Assembly (NCBI GenBank): GCA_964551545.1 | Contig: CAZKCT010000004.1 | Span: forward strand, 9,531-73,530 | DNA length: 64,000 bases | Direction of reading: 5' to 3' | Source of the DNA: Thiopontia sp964551545 | Lineage (GTDB): Bacteria > Pseudomonadota > Gammaproteobacteria > GCF-002020875 | Part shown: positions 34,472-43,078 of the stretch, one piece after another | Position numbering within the stretch: position 1 is the first letter of the stretch | How the letters are laid out: each line of letters opens with the position of its first letter | Notes under the pieces: generated by a model | The model's database searches: none | The model's input: the letters and a program-made list of their open reading frames with translations, nothing else | Told to the model about the DNA's origin: nothing | Translations under genes and position numbers: made by a program

Positions 34472-35143
34472 ATGTATCGACTACTACACCTCTTTCAAAC
34501 TTCGATCGGGCGTAAGCTGATGATGGCCCTGAGTGGGTTGGTTCTGCTGCTGTTCATTGTGGGTCATCTGGCGGGTAATATGACCATCTTCTTCGGTGCA
34601 CCGATCCTCAACAGTTACGCCCACTGGCTACAACACAGTGTGATGTTGTGGCCCTTCCGCTTGGTGATGTTGTCCCTGTTGGGGTTGCATATTGTGATGG
34701 GGATGGAGTTGGCACGTGAGAACCGACAGTCAGCTACCGCAGGCAGTCACTATCCTGGCTGGTTTACCCGCCATATTCGTAACCACCATATGGTCTGGAG
34801 TGGTGTCGCAGTACTGCTCTTTATTCTGTTTCATGTCGGGCATCTGACATTGGGGGTCGGAGCCGATGCCAGCTTCAGAGCGCTCGACAGCAACCAGATG
34901 GTTGATGTCTACCGGCGGGTGGTGGAGGGGTTTCGAAACCCCTGGATCTCGGGCTTCTATGTCGTCTCCATGTTGTTGATCTGGACCCATTTGTTGCATG
35001 TGATTCGCGGCCTGTTTCAGACTCTGGGCTTCTATCATGAAAACTATCTTCCGCTACTGGAGCGTGTTGCACAATTGTTGAGTGTGTTGATCGTGTGTGG
35101 GTTTCTCTCTATTCCGTTTTCCGTATGGCTGGGAGTGGTCTGA
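34472..35143 (+). CDS. sdhC: succinate dehydrogenase/fumarate reductase cytochrome b subunit (type B)
   Basis: 223 residues with five hydrophobic segments and several membrane histidines (GHLAGN, LQHS, GLHI, FHVGHL, HLLHV), the diheme cytochrome b of the Wolinella/Bacillus type. It exchanges electrons with the quinone pool. The stop overlaps the flavoprotein ATG (TGATG). Order C-A-B is typical for this class. Confidence 0.92.
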   Translation: MYRLLHLFQTSIGRKLMMALSGLVLLLFIVGHLAGNMTIFFGAPILNSYAHWLQHSVMLWPFRLVMLSLLGLHIVMGMELARENRQSATAGSHYPGWFTRHIRNHHMVWSGVAVLLFILFHVGHLTLGVGADASFRALDSNQMVDVYRRVVEGFRNPWISGFYVVSMLLIWTHLLHVIRGLFQTLGFYHENYLPLLERVAQLLSVLIVCGFLSIPFSVWLGVV

Positions 35144-37047
35144 TGTTGGATGCCAGAATTCCAGGGGGACCACTGGAGCAGAAGTGGGAGCGTTGCCTTG
35201 ATGGGCTCAAACTGATTAGTCCCAATAATAAACGTAAGTACAAGGTGTTGGTGGTGGGCACCGGGCTGGCGGGATCCTCGGCAGCAGCAACCATGGCGGA
35301 GCTGGGATATCAGGTGGAGAGTTTCACCTTTCATGATTCCCCCCGTCGTGCTCACTCAGTGGCAGCACAAGGGGGGATCAATGCGGCCAAGAATTACCGG
35401 GGGGATGGCGATAGCATTCACCGCCTCTTCTACGACACCATCAAGGGGGGAGACTTCCGCTCCCGTGAGGCCAACGTCTACCGTTTGGCACAGATTAGCA
35501 ACAACATCATCGATCAGTGCGTGGCGCAGGGAGTGCCGTTTGCACGAGAGTATGGGGGATTGCTGGATAATCGCTCTTTTGGTGGAGCACTGGTCTCTCG
35601 CACCTTCTATGCGCGCGGACAGACCGGTCAACAGCTGCTGCTGGGGGCCTATGGAGCACTCAATCGACAGATCCATAGCGGACAGATCAAACTCCATACT
35701 CGCACCGAGATGGTTGATCTGCTGGTAGAGGATGGGGTGGCACGTGGCATCATTACCCGGGATCTGGTGAATGGAACCATTCAGGCCCACTGGGGGGATG
35801 CGGTGGTGCTGGCAACCGGAGGCTATAGCAACGCCTTCTATCTTTCCACCAATGCGGCCACCTGTAATGTCACCGCGAGCTACCGGGCCTACAAGCGAGG
35901 GGCTCTGTTTGCCAATCCCGGCTTTACTCAGATCCATCCTACCTGTATCCCGATGAGCCATGAGGGGCAATCCAAGCTGACACTGATGTCAGAGTCGCTA
36001 CGCAACCATGGACGAATCTGGGTACCCAAACAGGCCAACGATCAGCGACCACCACAGCAGATTCCAGAGGCGGAGCGGGACTACTTTCTGGAGCGCAAGT
36101 ATCCTGCCTATGGCAATCTCTCGCCCCGTGATATCTCCTCCAGAGCGGTCAAGGAGGTGTGTGATGAGGGGCGTGGTGTCGGTGAGATGGGGCGCAGTGT
36201 CTATCTTGATTTCGGCGAGGCGATTGAGCGGCTTGGCATGGAGAAGATTCAGGAGCACTACGGCAACCTGTTTGAGATGTATCACCATATCACTGACGAG
36301 AATCCCTACCAGAGTCCGATGCGTATCTATCCCGCAGCCCACTATACGATGGGTGGTCTCTGGGTCGACTACCATCTGATGAGCAATCTGCCGGGGTTGT
36401 TTGTGATCGGCGAGGCCAACTTCTCCGACCATGGTGCCAACCGTCTCGGCGCCAGTGCGTTGATGCAGGGATTAGCCGATGGGTACTTTATCCTGCCGCA
36501 GACAATGGCGGGCTATCTGGCCGATCGTCCCCCTATTGCAGGGCAGGAGCCGACCACTGCAGCGGATGCTGTGGCGCAGAACCAACAACAGACCGAAGTA
36601 CTGCTTTCACTCAATGGAGATCGTTCCATCCGTTCACTGCATAGAGAGCTGGGGGAGATCCTCTGGAACGGGTGCGGTATGTCGAGAACAGCAGAAGGCC
36701 TTCGTGATGCAATGACCCGGCTGGAGGCGCTGCAGCAGACTTTCTGGCAGAAAGGTTATGTGGGCGGTCGTGGTGAGGTTCTCAATCAAGAGCTGGAACA
36801 GGCGGGGCGTGTGGCTGACTTTATCGAGTTTGGCACGCTGATGTGCCAGGATGCACTGCAACGCGAGGAATCGTGTGGTGCTCACTTCCGTGAAGAGTAT
36901 CAGCAGGGTGGAGAGGCGGCGCGCAATGATGTCGAGTTCTCCCATGTCACGGCATGGGAGTATCAAGGAGAAGAGGGACTGCCGGCAGAGCATCGTGAAC
37001 CCCTGCAGTTTGAGTCGATCCATGTTGGGCGGAGGAACTACCAATGA
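35143..37047 (+). CDS. sdhA: succinate dehydrogenase/fumarate reductase flavoprotein
   Basis: 634 residues. FAD-binding VLVVGTGLAGSSAAATMAE, covalent-FAD His region RAHSVAAQGGINAAK, active-site HPTCIPMSHEGQ, and FVIGEANFSDHGANRLGASAL. Similar to the type-B enzymes of Wolinella and Bacteroidetes. The start overlaps the sdhC stop. It is independent of the NADH-linked flavoprotein at 19338-20975, so the organism has two fumarate/succinate enzymes. Confidence 0.94.
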   Translation: MLDARIPGGPLEQKWERCLDGLKLISPNNKRKYKVLVVGTGLAGSSAAATMAELGYQVESFTFHDSPRRAHSVAAQGGINAAKNYRGDGDSIHRLFYDTIKGGDFRSREANVYRLAQISNNIIDQCVAQGVPFAREYGGLLDNRSFGGALVSRTFYARGQTGQQLLLGAYGALNRQIHSGQIKLHTRTEMVDLLVEDGVARGIITRDLVNGTIQAHWGDAVVLATGGYSNAFYLSTNAATCNVTASYRAYKRGALFANPGFTQIHPTCIPMSHEGQSKLTLMSESLRNHGRIWVPKQANDQRPPQQIPEAERDYFLERKYPAYGNLSPRDISSRAVKEVCDEGRGVGEMGRSVYLDFGEAIERLGMEKIQEHYGNLFEMYHHITDENPYQSPMRIYPAAHYTMGGLWVDYHLMSNLPGLFVIGEANFSDHGANRLGASALMQGLADGYFILPQTMAGYLADRPPIAGQEPTTAADAVAQNQQQTEVLLSLNGDRSIRSLHRELGEILWNGCGMSRTAEGLRDAMTRLEALQQTFWQKGYVGGRGEVLNQELEQAGRVADFIEFGTLMCQDALQREESCGAHFREEYQQGGEAARNDVEFSHVTAWEYQGEEGLPAEHREPLQFESIHVGRRNYQ

Positions 37048-37829
37048 GGTTTCATCTGAAAATCTGGCGGCAGTTGGATCGTAACAGTAAGGGACAGTTT
37101 GAGGATTTCTGGATTGATGGAATCGGTCCTGACCTCTCATTTTTGGAGTTGATGGATTGCCTCAATGAGGATTTGATACGTAAGAAAGCACGTCCAGTTG
37201 CTTTTGAGCATGATTGCCGTGAGGGGATCTGCGGGGCCTGTTCGCTGATCATCAATGGCGTGCCGCATGGCCCAGTGGGAGCAACCACCACCTGCCAGCT
37301 CTATATGCGCCACTTTGAGGAGGATGCAGAAATTACCGTAGAGCCGTGGCGAGCTGGGCCATTTAAGGTGATCCAGGATCTTGTGGTCGACCGTTCGCCG
37401 TTTGAACGTATCCTGCAGGCGGGAGGCTATGTCTCGGTGCATACCGGGGAGGCGCCTGATGCCAATGCATTGCTGGTATCGAAAGAGGTGGCAGATCGTG
37501 CTTTTGAGGCGGCCAACTGTATTGGCTGTGGCGCTTGTGTCGCCGCCTGTCCCAATGCCTCGGCAATGCTCTTTGTCGCCGCCAAGGTGACTCACTTGGC
37601 GTTGCTGCCGCAAGGGCAGCCGGAGCGGGAACATCGGGTGCTCAAGATGGTTAAGGCGATGGATGCCGAGGGATTCGGGAACTGCAGTAACCACTATCAG
37701 TGTGCTGATGCCTGCCCTAAGCAAATCCCAGTCTCGCTGATTGCGCGGCTTAACCGGGAGTTCCTGCAATCTGCACTGTTGGGGAGAGAATTCGGTGAGG
37801 AGGATCACCACTGTTGCCATCAGGAGTAA
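37044..37829 (+). CDS. sdhB: succinate dehydrogenase/fumarate reductase iron-sulfur subunit
   Basis: 261 residues. 2Fe-2S motif CREGICGACS, 4Fe-4S CIGCGACVAACP, and a third set CSNHYQCADACPK. Overlaps the flavoprotein stop by 4 bases. Completes the quinone-linked three-subunit enzyme. Confidence 0.95.
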   Translation: MRFHLKIWRQLDRNSKGQFEDFWIDGIGPDLSFLELMDCLNEDLIRKKARPVAFEHDCREGICGACSLIINGVPHGPVGATTTCQLYMRHFEEDAEITVEPWRAGPFKVIQDLVVDRSPFERILQAGGYVSVHTGEAPDANALLVSKEVADRAFEAANCIGCGACVAACPNASAMLFVAAKVTHLALLPQGQPEREHRVLKMVKAMDAEGFGNCSNHYQCADACPKQIPVSLIARLNREFLQSALLGREFGEEDHHCCHQE

Positions 37830-37885
37830 AGATGAAGACGGTCTCCTCATCTTTGCTGATTGTTCATCCGTTAATAAAACAATGA

Positions 37886-38029
37886 CTGAAAAAGGAAGGG
37901 TATGAGCAACAGAAGCTTCATGCCAATCTGTCACGGCTGATTGTGAAAGAGTGGCTCAGTCATCCAATGCTCCGCGTTGCAGTGGGGAGTGGAAAGATTT
38001 GGCACAACACTCTACTGCAGCAAGCATAA
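37886..38029 (+). other. short open frame after sdhB, possibly a gene remnant
   Basis: A 47-codon frame with no ATG at its head (a CTG is the first possible start) and an internal Met; it encodes a basic-amphipathic peptide with KEWLSHPMLRVAV in the middle. It sits between sdhB and a shared terminator. No family recognised; it could be the tail of a decayed gene or chance. Confidence 0.3.
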
Positions 38030-38059
38030 AAAACCCCGGATCAGATCCGGGGTTTTTTT
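38029..38059. terminator. bidirectional terminator between sdhB and fccB
   Basis: AAACCCCGGA / TCCGGGGTTT hairpin with an A run on the left and T7 on the right. It serves the convergent sdhCAB and fccAB units. Confidence 0.88.
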
Positions 38060-38079
38060 GTTACTCATGAAAGAGTTGG

Positions 38080-39408
38080 TTACAGCTTTTTGCCGTCGTT
38101 GAAAGCATCAGTAGAGATGTTCTCATACCAGCTCAGTGCATAGGCAACCTCACGCTCACGGAACTTCGCGTTGCGCTTGTCACCACTTGGAGTAAGACCA
38201 CCAGAGACCTTCATCACCTTGGACTTGTCCGCTGCCAGCTGGTAAACCGCTGCAACAGAGAACGCGTCATTTGGTGCCACAACACTGTAGCAGGTGTTGG
38301 TGTAGGCAGGGATTGGTGCGCTGTTGCCATTCAGGGCAGCAACGACTGAAGCAGCACAGACTTTCGCCTCTGAAGCTGCAGCGTAGCCGGACTTCGGCAG
38401 ACCCTTGGCAGCACTGGAATCACCAATGACGTGGATATTTGCACGCTTCTTGGATTCGAAAGTCTGCAGATCAACTGGACACCAGTCACCATCCGTCAGG
38501 CCAGCAGCATGTGCAATGTTTCCTGCCTTCATGTCAGGGATAACGTTCAGTACGTCACCCTTGAACTCCTCGATGGAGCAGACAGCAGTGTTGCTGTCTG
38601 CCTCAACGGCCTCAATGGCACCGCCAGCAGCACCCTTGACCCACTGGATCATGGAGCCTTCACCGCCGTCCTTTGCAGGATCGAAGCCGTAGTGGATCTT
38701 CCAAGCCTCACGGAACAGGCCGAACTTGGAGAACTTGTCCTTTGGATCAAGAACAATGATCTTGGATTTTGGCTTGTTGGCTTTGAGGTAGGAAGCGATC
38801 TGGCTAACACGCTCGTATGGTCCAGGAGGGCAGCGGAATGGGTTGCGTGGCGCAGCGATGACGACTGTACCGCCATCCTTCATTGCCTTCAGCTGTTTAC
38901 CCAGCAGATTCATCTGGTGACCAGATTTGTATGCGTGAGTGACAGAGTTGTTTGCAACCTCTTCACTGTGACCTTCAACGAATTTGAAGTCGACACCTGG
39001 AGAGACAACGCAACGGTCGAAGCCGTAGCTGCCGCCGCCCGCAGTCTTCACGCTGTTGTCACCAATCTCAGTCACTGCATCGTGAACGATATTGATGCCC
39101 ATGGCCTGCAGACCCTCATAGGTGTGGGCCAGCTGATCCATAGTAACCATGCCAGAGAGGGTGAGGTTACTGGTGAAGCCAGTGTAGTAAGTCTTGTTTG
39201 GCTCGATGATGGTGACATCAATGGAGGCATCGCCACGCTTGATGTACTTGGCGGCAGTTGCGCCACCCAGACCACCACCAACGACAACAACACGTCCCTT
39301 GGAGCCCGCGAAAGAGCTGCTGGCAAAACCCATGCCTGCTGCAACAGAGGCGGCACCCAGTGCGCCACCGGATACCTTCATAAAGTCTCTACGATTGAAC
39401 TTGCTCAT
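38080..39408 (-). CDS. fccB: flavocytochrome c sulfide dehydrogenase, flavoprotein subunit
   Basis: 442 residues. A Tat signal (NRRDFMKVSGG, to about 34) precedes the FAD-binding VVVVGGGLGGATAAKY. The redox-active cysteine pair typical of FCSD is visible in NPFRCPPGPYER (about 168) and GDWCPVDL (about 312). It oxidises sulfide to sulfur or polysulfide in the periplasm and passes electrons to FccA. 15 bases downstream of fccA. Confidence 0.96.
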   Translation of the reverse strand: MSKFNRRDFMKVSGGALGAASVAAGMGFASSSFAGSKGRVVVVGGGLGGATAAKYIKRGDASIDVTIIEPNKTYYTGFTSNLTLSGMVTMDQLAHTYEGLQAMGINIVHDAVTEIGDNSVKTAGGGSYGFDRCVVSPGVDFKFVEGHSEEVANNSVTHAYKSGHQMNLLGKQLKAMKDGGTVVIAAPRNPFRCPPGPYERVSQIASYLKANKPKSKIIVLDPKDKFSKFGLFREAWKIHYGFDPAKDGGEGSMIQWVKGAAGGAIEAVEADSNTAVCSIEEFKGDVLNVIPDMKAGNIAHAAGLTDGDWCPVDLQTFESKKRANIHVIGDSSAAKGLPKSGYAAASEAKVCAASVVAALNGNSAPIPAYTNTCYSVVAPNDAFSVAAVYQLAADKSKVMKVSGGLTPSGDKRNAKFREREVAYALSWYENISTDAFNDGKKL

Positions 39409-39423
39409 TCTATTAGCTCCTCC

Positions 39424-40020
39424 TTAGCGCTGGCTGGCGTAGTAGTTGATGAGAGCTTCCTCACCCGCTGCGCCTGCCTTCTTGTTCAGTTTCTTCAGCT
39501 TCTTCTTCATCTTCTTCGGTACAGCACGGTCTCCACTGTGGAAGTCATCCATTGCGTAACGGAGGTAAGGAGCAAGCTGTCCGGAGAGCTGACCTGAATC
39601 ATCGTCTGCAAGGGTGCCGCCTTCGCTGTGGCACTTCTCACAGTACTTATCATGCAGCTTCTGGCCCTTGGCAACCTGTGCCTCGTCGAAGCTTTGCTCT
39701 GACATGTGAACCTGCTGAGCTGCGAAATGAGATGCCATTGCGGCAACCTCATCGTCACTGTAGCCCTTGGCGATACGAGTCATGATAGTGCTCTTGGTGT
39801 CGCCAGATTTGTAGGCAGCCATCATGTCGGTGATGTAAGTCTGAGACATACCGGCAAGTGACGGAATTGCAGGACCGCTACTGGCACCATCGGTACCGTG
39901 GCAACCTGCGCAAGTGTTGGCCAGCATAGTAGCACTGGCACCAGTCATGTTCCCTGCAAGTGCAGAAAAACTAAGCGCACATCCACCGATCACGGCCATT
40001 GCGAGTTTCGTTGGTTTCAT
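39424..40020 (-). CDS. fccA: flavocytochrome c sulfide dehydrogenase, diheme cytochrome subunit
   Basis: 198 residues with a signal peptide (to about 22, FSALAG) and two heme motifs, CAGCH (about 38) and CEKCH (about 132), each with a distal Met. Lysine-rich stretch near the C-terminus (KKMKKKLKKLNKK). Cytochrome c4-like FccA. First gene of fccAB; a promoter and a palindrome lie upstream. Confidence 0.94.
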   Translation of the reverse strand: MKPTKLAMAVIGGCALSFSALAGNMTGASATMLANTCAGCHGTDGASSGPAIPSLAGMSQTYITDMMAAYKSGDTKSTIMTRIAKGYSDDEVAAMASHFAAQQVHMSEQSFDEAQVAKGQKLHDKYCEKCHSEGGTLADDDSGQLSGQLAPYLRYAMDDFHSGDRAVPKKMKKKLKKLNKKAGAAGEEALINYYASQR

Positions 40021-40055
40021 ATCTCCTCCTAAGAATCTAGAGATGTTTTTTTTCG

Positions 40056-40073
40056 AAAATTAATATTAATTTT
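40056..40073. promoter_or_regulatory. 18-bp perfect palindrome in the fccA leader
   Basis: AAAATTAAT and its exact complement ATTAATTTT, centred 44 bases before the fccA start and about 55 bases inside the predicted transcript. It could be an operator for a dimeric regulator or an AT-rich mRNA element. Nothing identifies the regulator. Confidence 0.5.
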
Positions 40074-40127
40074 GCTCTTTGTTATGGCGTTCAGCACTAG
40101 GCAGAAAACCATACACAGAACAGGTCG

Positions 40128-40157
40128 ATCATATCTTGCTTATAACTTTTCATGCAA
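40128..40157 (-). promoter_or_regulatory. fccA: sigma-70 promoter for fccAB
   Basis: On the minus strand, TTGCAT (-35, at 40152-40157) and TATGAT (-10, at 40128-40133) are separated by 18 bases. Both match the consensus well. Predicted start near 40121, giving a leader of about 100 bases. Confidence 0.65.
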
Positions 40158-40243
40158 GGAAAATATCAATAAAGCCAGGGTTTTTTGAAGGCGTGTGTTT
40201 GCGATGATCAGGCGAGTGTCTGGCGGGCGCAATAAAGGGGGCT

Positions 40244-40266
40244 CCACCCTTAAAAGCCAAGGGTGG
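40244..40266 (-). terminator. possible terminator after the ankyrin gene
   Basis: CCACCCTT / AAGGGTGG stem with a 7-base loop, 25 bases past the ankyrin stop. The sequence after it on the minus strand is not a clean T run, so the call is weak. Confidence 0.35.
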
Positions 40267-40290
40267 GGGAGGAGGTTTGGGGGAGGTGGC

Positions 40291-41229
40291 TTACTGCCGG
40301 ATGAGTGTTTTTAGATGTTTAGCCAGTTTGTGATGGCGGTTCATCTCTGCGATCAGTGCTAGATCGAGCCCCTCTTGGTCACGGACCTGGATGCTGGCAC
40401 CACGTTCGATGAAGAGCTGTACCAGAGCACTGTTGCCTCGGCTGACAGCTTCCATCAATGGTGTCCAGCCATCTCGGTCTTGTGCATCCAGTGTGGCGCC
40501 ATGACCGAGTAGCAGAGAGGCCGCCTTCGTTCCTTTTCTGGATACGGCATAGTGAAGGGCGGTTGCCCCATGATCATCTTTGACTTCAGTGGCTGCGCCA
40601 CGTTGAAGCAGGGCAGTGAGGATTTCCAGGTTATTGTTGCCGGCTGCAATCATCATTGCCGTGCGTCCATTTTTGTCACGAATGTCGAGACCAGCATCGG
40701 CCAGCAACAGCATGTGAGCGACATTGATATTGTTGTGTTTGGTGGCAATCATCAATGCGGTCTGTCCGTGGCGGTCTGCGGTGTTGATGTTACTGTTGTA
40801 GGCCATCAGGATGGAGATGACATCGGCCTCACCGCTACGAATTGCGATCATTAGGGCATCGAGTCCATTGCGGCTTTTGGTGTGTGGGTCGGCTCCTGCC
40901 TTCAGTAGCAGAGAGACTAAGGCAATGCTTCCTTCGTCAGCTGCAGCGGAGAGGGCAGTGTAGCCACCATCGGTCTGTTGGTTGATGCTGGCCCCATGGT
41001 CAATCAGCAGCTGAGCAATCTCCTGGTACCCATCTTCTGCGGCATAGATCAGTGGTGTGTGCCCCAATTTTCCTTGAGTGTTGGGGTTGGCACCCTGTAG
41101 CAGGAGCTGTTCACTCTGCTGCAGGTCTCCGTTGAGGACTGCTTTTCGTAGTGCCTCATCCTGTGCTGGGTCAGCAATTACAGTGCTAGAAGAGAGAAGG
41201 GCAAGTAGCGCAATGGCTGTCTTTTTCAT
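40291..41229 (-). CDS. periplasmic ankyrin-repeat protein
   Basis: 312 residues. A signal peptide (MKKTAIALLALLSSSTVIA) is followed by eight to nine ankyrin repeats with the usual G-TPL and GAD/N signatures (for example GHTPLIYAAEDG, GYTALSAAADEG, GWTPLMEAVSRG). The frame is open upstream to 41370, but ATG at 41227-41229 begins the signal peptide. It is the last gene of a three-gene unit with two cytochromes, so a scaffold or chaperone for periplasmic electron carriers is possible. Confidence 0.85.
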   Translation of the reverse strand: MKKTAIALLALLSSSTVIADPAQDEALRKAVLNGDLQQSEQLLLQGANPNTQGKLGHTPLIYAAEDGYQEIAQLLIDHGASINQQTDGGYTALSAAADEGSIALVSLLLKAGADPHTKSRNGLDALMIAIRSGEADVISILMAYNSNINTADRHGQTALMIATKHNNINVAHMLLLADAGLDIRDKNGRTAMMIAAGNNNLEILTALLQRGAATEVKDDHGATALHYAVSRKGTKAASLLLGHGATLDAQDRDGWTPLMEAVSRGNSALVQLFIERGASIQVRDQEGLDLALIAEMNRHHKLAKHLKTLIRQ

Positions 41230-41257
41230 GTCGTTGCTCCGTTGTCTAGCCATGTGA

Positions 41258-41956
41258 TCAGGATGCCTCAGGCTCGTCTTCTTCATCCTCATCCGGCTCA
41301 TCCGGTTCGGTATGAGCGATGCCCTTGTGACAGTCGATACAAGTCTGTCCCTTCTCTGTGGCGCGTCCATGTTTCTTTCGAGCGCTACGGTCCTGTTCGT
41401 CCAGATTCATGTTGTCGAAGTCGTGGCAGTTGCGGCACTCGCGAGAGTCTGTCGCCTTCATCTTGTCCCAGACCCGGTTGGCCATGTTCCAGCGGTAGGC
41501 CTCAAACTTTTTCAGTGCTGCCTCGCGACGTTCCTCAGCCTCTTCGCTCATCTCATCCGAGAATGGCTCGCCATAGTTGGGGACGCAGAGATTGGAGCCA
41601 GCCTCGACAGGAACAAAGAGCTCTGGACAGTTGCCGCTCTCGTCAGTGGCAACTAGCTGGGATTCATCGGGTTCAATAGTGCCAAGTACCCAATGGTAGA
41701 CATCCTTGGCTGCGATGATCTTGGCTGCAATTTTGGGGAAGAATTGAGTTGGCACATGGCAGTCAGAGCAGGTGGCCTGAACACCGGACTGATTCTTGTA
41801 GTGGACCGTGTGGCGATACTCTTCCAGATTGACCTTCATGGAGTGACAGGAGGTACAGAACTCCATTTCATTGGTCGCTGAAAAGAAGACATTGGCTGCG
41901 CCAAGGGCAGCCATGCCGGCGAAGAAGATGATGGCTGGGATCAATAGTTTTTTCAT
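41258..41956 (-). CDS. NapC/NirT-type tetraheme quinol dehydrogenase
   Basis: 232 residues: an N-terminal membrane anchor (LLIPAIIFFAGMAALGA) and four heme motifs, CTSCH (about 34), CSDCH (about 63), CRNCH (about 173) and CIDCH (about 206). This is the NapC/NirT/CymA pattern with an insertion between hemes 2 and 3 and a strongly acidic C-terminal tail. It would move electrons between the quinone pool and periplasmic cytochromes. There is no nap or nir gene here; the neighbour is a diheme cytochrome. Confidence 0.9.
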   Translation of the reverse strand: MKKLLIPAIIFFAGMAALGAANVFFSATNEMEFCTSCHSMKVNLEEYRHTVHYKNQSGVQATCSDCHVPTQFFPKIAAKIIAAKDVYHWVLGTIEPDESQLVATDESGNCPELFVPVEAGSNLCVPNYGEPFSDEMSEEAEERREAALKKFEAYRWNMANRVWDKMKATDSRECRNCHDFDNMNLDEQDRSARKKHGRATEKGQTCIDCHKGIAHTEPDEPDEDEEDEPEAS

Positions 41957-42010
41957 CGATGGTTCCTCCTGAAATATCGGTTACTGCGGTGAGTGAGTCA
42001 TTTCCTGGGC

Positions 42011-42685
42011 TTAGTTCCTATTGCCAAGGCGAGAGGAATAGTCAATGACCGCCTTCATCTCACTATATCTGAAATCCTGAATCTGCTTGACCATCTTGGG
42101 GTTGGCGTTACGGCGTTTGCCGTCCTTGATCCAGATGAACTGGCGCAGCATATATTGGTAGTGTTGATTAGAGAGTCGTGGGTAGAAATTCTCTGCGTCT
42201 CCCTCTCCATTGGTGCCATGACACTGTTCACAGTGTGTCTCATAGAGTTGTTTGCCTAACTCTAAGTCGTCCCCAGCGCCATGTTGGTTGTCGTTGCTCA
42301 TCGATAGGGTGGTGATGTATCCCGTGACGTCAGCAATGTCCTGTGGCTCGCCAATATACTGTGGCAGGGTAAAGGGGTACATGGTTGGATTATCTCGATT
42401 AAGGCGGCGAATATCTGAAAGCTGTTTGATCAGCACGGACTGGTGTTGCCCCGCCAGCTGGGGGAATGCGCCGGGAACGCGATATTCCCCAATGCCGGGT
42501 TCCATACCCCATCCATTACTAGTGTGACAGAAAGCGCAGGTTTGGTAGATTTTTTGGCCATTTTCCATATTTGGGGCCAAATGCATCGCCTCATCCGCTT
42601 CACCACCACGATCCAGACCGTTCCATGCCTGAGTGGTGGCTGATAATAGCGAGCCGAATAGCAGCGCTGTTGCCGTTCTGATCAT
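42011..42685 (-). CDS. diheme cytochrome c (c4-like)
   Basis: 224 residues with a signal peptide (to about 19) and two heme motifs, CAFCH (about 51) and CEQCH (about 159). The domain pattern (FPQLAGQHQSVLIKQL, FYPRLSNQHYQYMLRQF) is that of cytochrome c4. First gene of the diheme / tetraheme / ankyrin unit. Probably takes electrons to or from the NapC-type protein. Confidence 0.9.
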   Translation of the reverse strand: MIRTATALLFGSLLSATTQAWNGLDRGGEADEAMHLAPNMENGQKIYQTCAFCHTSNGWGMEPGIGEYRVPGAFPQLAGQHQSVLIKQLSDIRRLNRDNPTMYPFTLPQYIGEPQDIADVTGYITTLSMSNDNQHGAGDDLELGKQLYETHCEQCHGTNGEGDAENFYPRLSNQHYQYMLRQFIWIKDGKRRNANPKMVKQIQDFRYSEMKAVIDYSSRLGNRN

Positions 42686-42906
42686 TTTGTCTCCTCCTTG
42701 CTTGCACCTAATATTATTTTGTTTTTTGTAGAGTGCCTAACTCCACATTTCTGGTGCGCACATTTGAATCTGATTAATCATACCCAGAAAGAGGGAGACT
42801 GCAACCTTTGAGAGAGTTGGATCTCTTTCCCCCGCAGGGTGATTTTTTGCTACGATACGCTGCTTTCTCGGCCTGCTCACGATTAGTGCAGACCGCCCAT
42901 TTAGTA
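42686..42906. other. intergenic region between cytochrome operon and MITE
   Basis: This is the left part of the 393-base space between the diheme cytochrome gene and tig. It must contain the promoter of the minus-strand cytochrome operon and possibly that of tig. A TACGAT near 42852 could be a -10 box for tig but has no good -35. No reading frame is convincing. Confidence 0.4.
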
Positions 42907-43049
42907 CTGAGACCTTTGCACAGAAGATGATTTTGTTTTCAGGCAAGGCAAAAGTGCACGGAGAGAGGGAGTTGACTGGCGTCAATGACCGATTGAGTAC
43001 ACTTTTAACGTAGCATGAAAGCAAAAGAGCTTTTGTGCAAAGGTCTCAG
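42907..43049. mobile_element. MITE-like element with terminal inverted repeats
   Basis: 143 bases bounded by the near-perfect inverted repeat CTGAGACCTTTGCACA(G/A)AA at both ends. Inner arms continue the symmetry imperfectly (AAAAGTGCAC near 42950, GTACACTTTT near 42995) and there is a TTGAC / GTCAA hairpin in the centre. No coding capacity. The ends resemble those of some IS5-family elements (from memory), so it may be moved by such a transposase. A target-site duplication is not clear. It lies 29 bases before tig. Confidence 0.75.
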
Positions 43050-43078
43050 ACTGTTAACCACTGAATCGAGAGTTAGAC

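Noticed and set aside
38431..39597. 388-residue plus-strand frame opposite fccB
   Set aside because: It is the complement of fccB, with no ribosome-binding site and no recognisable domain; a codon-bias shadow.
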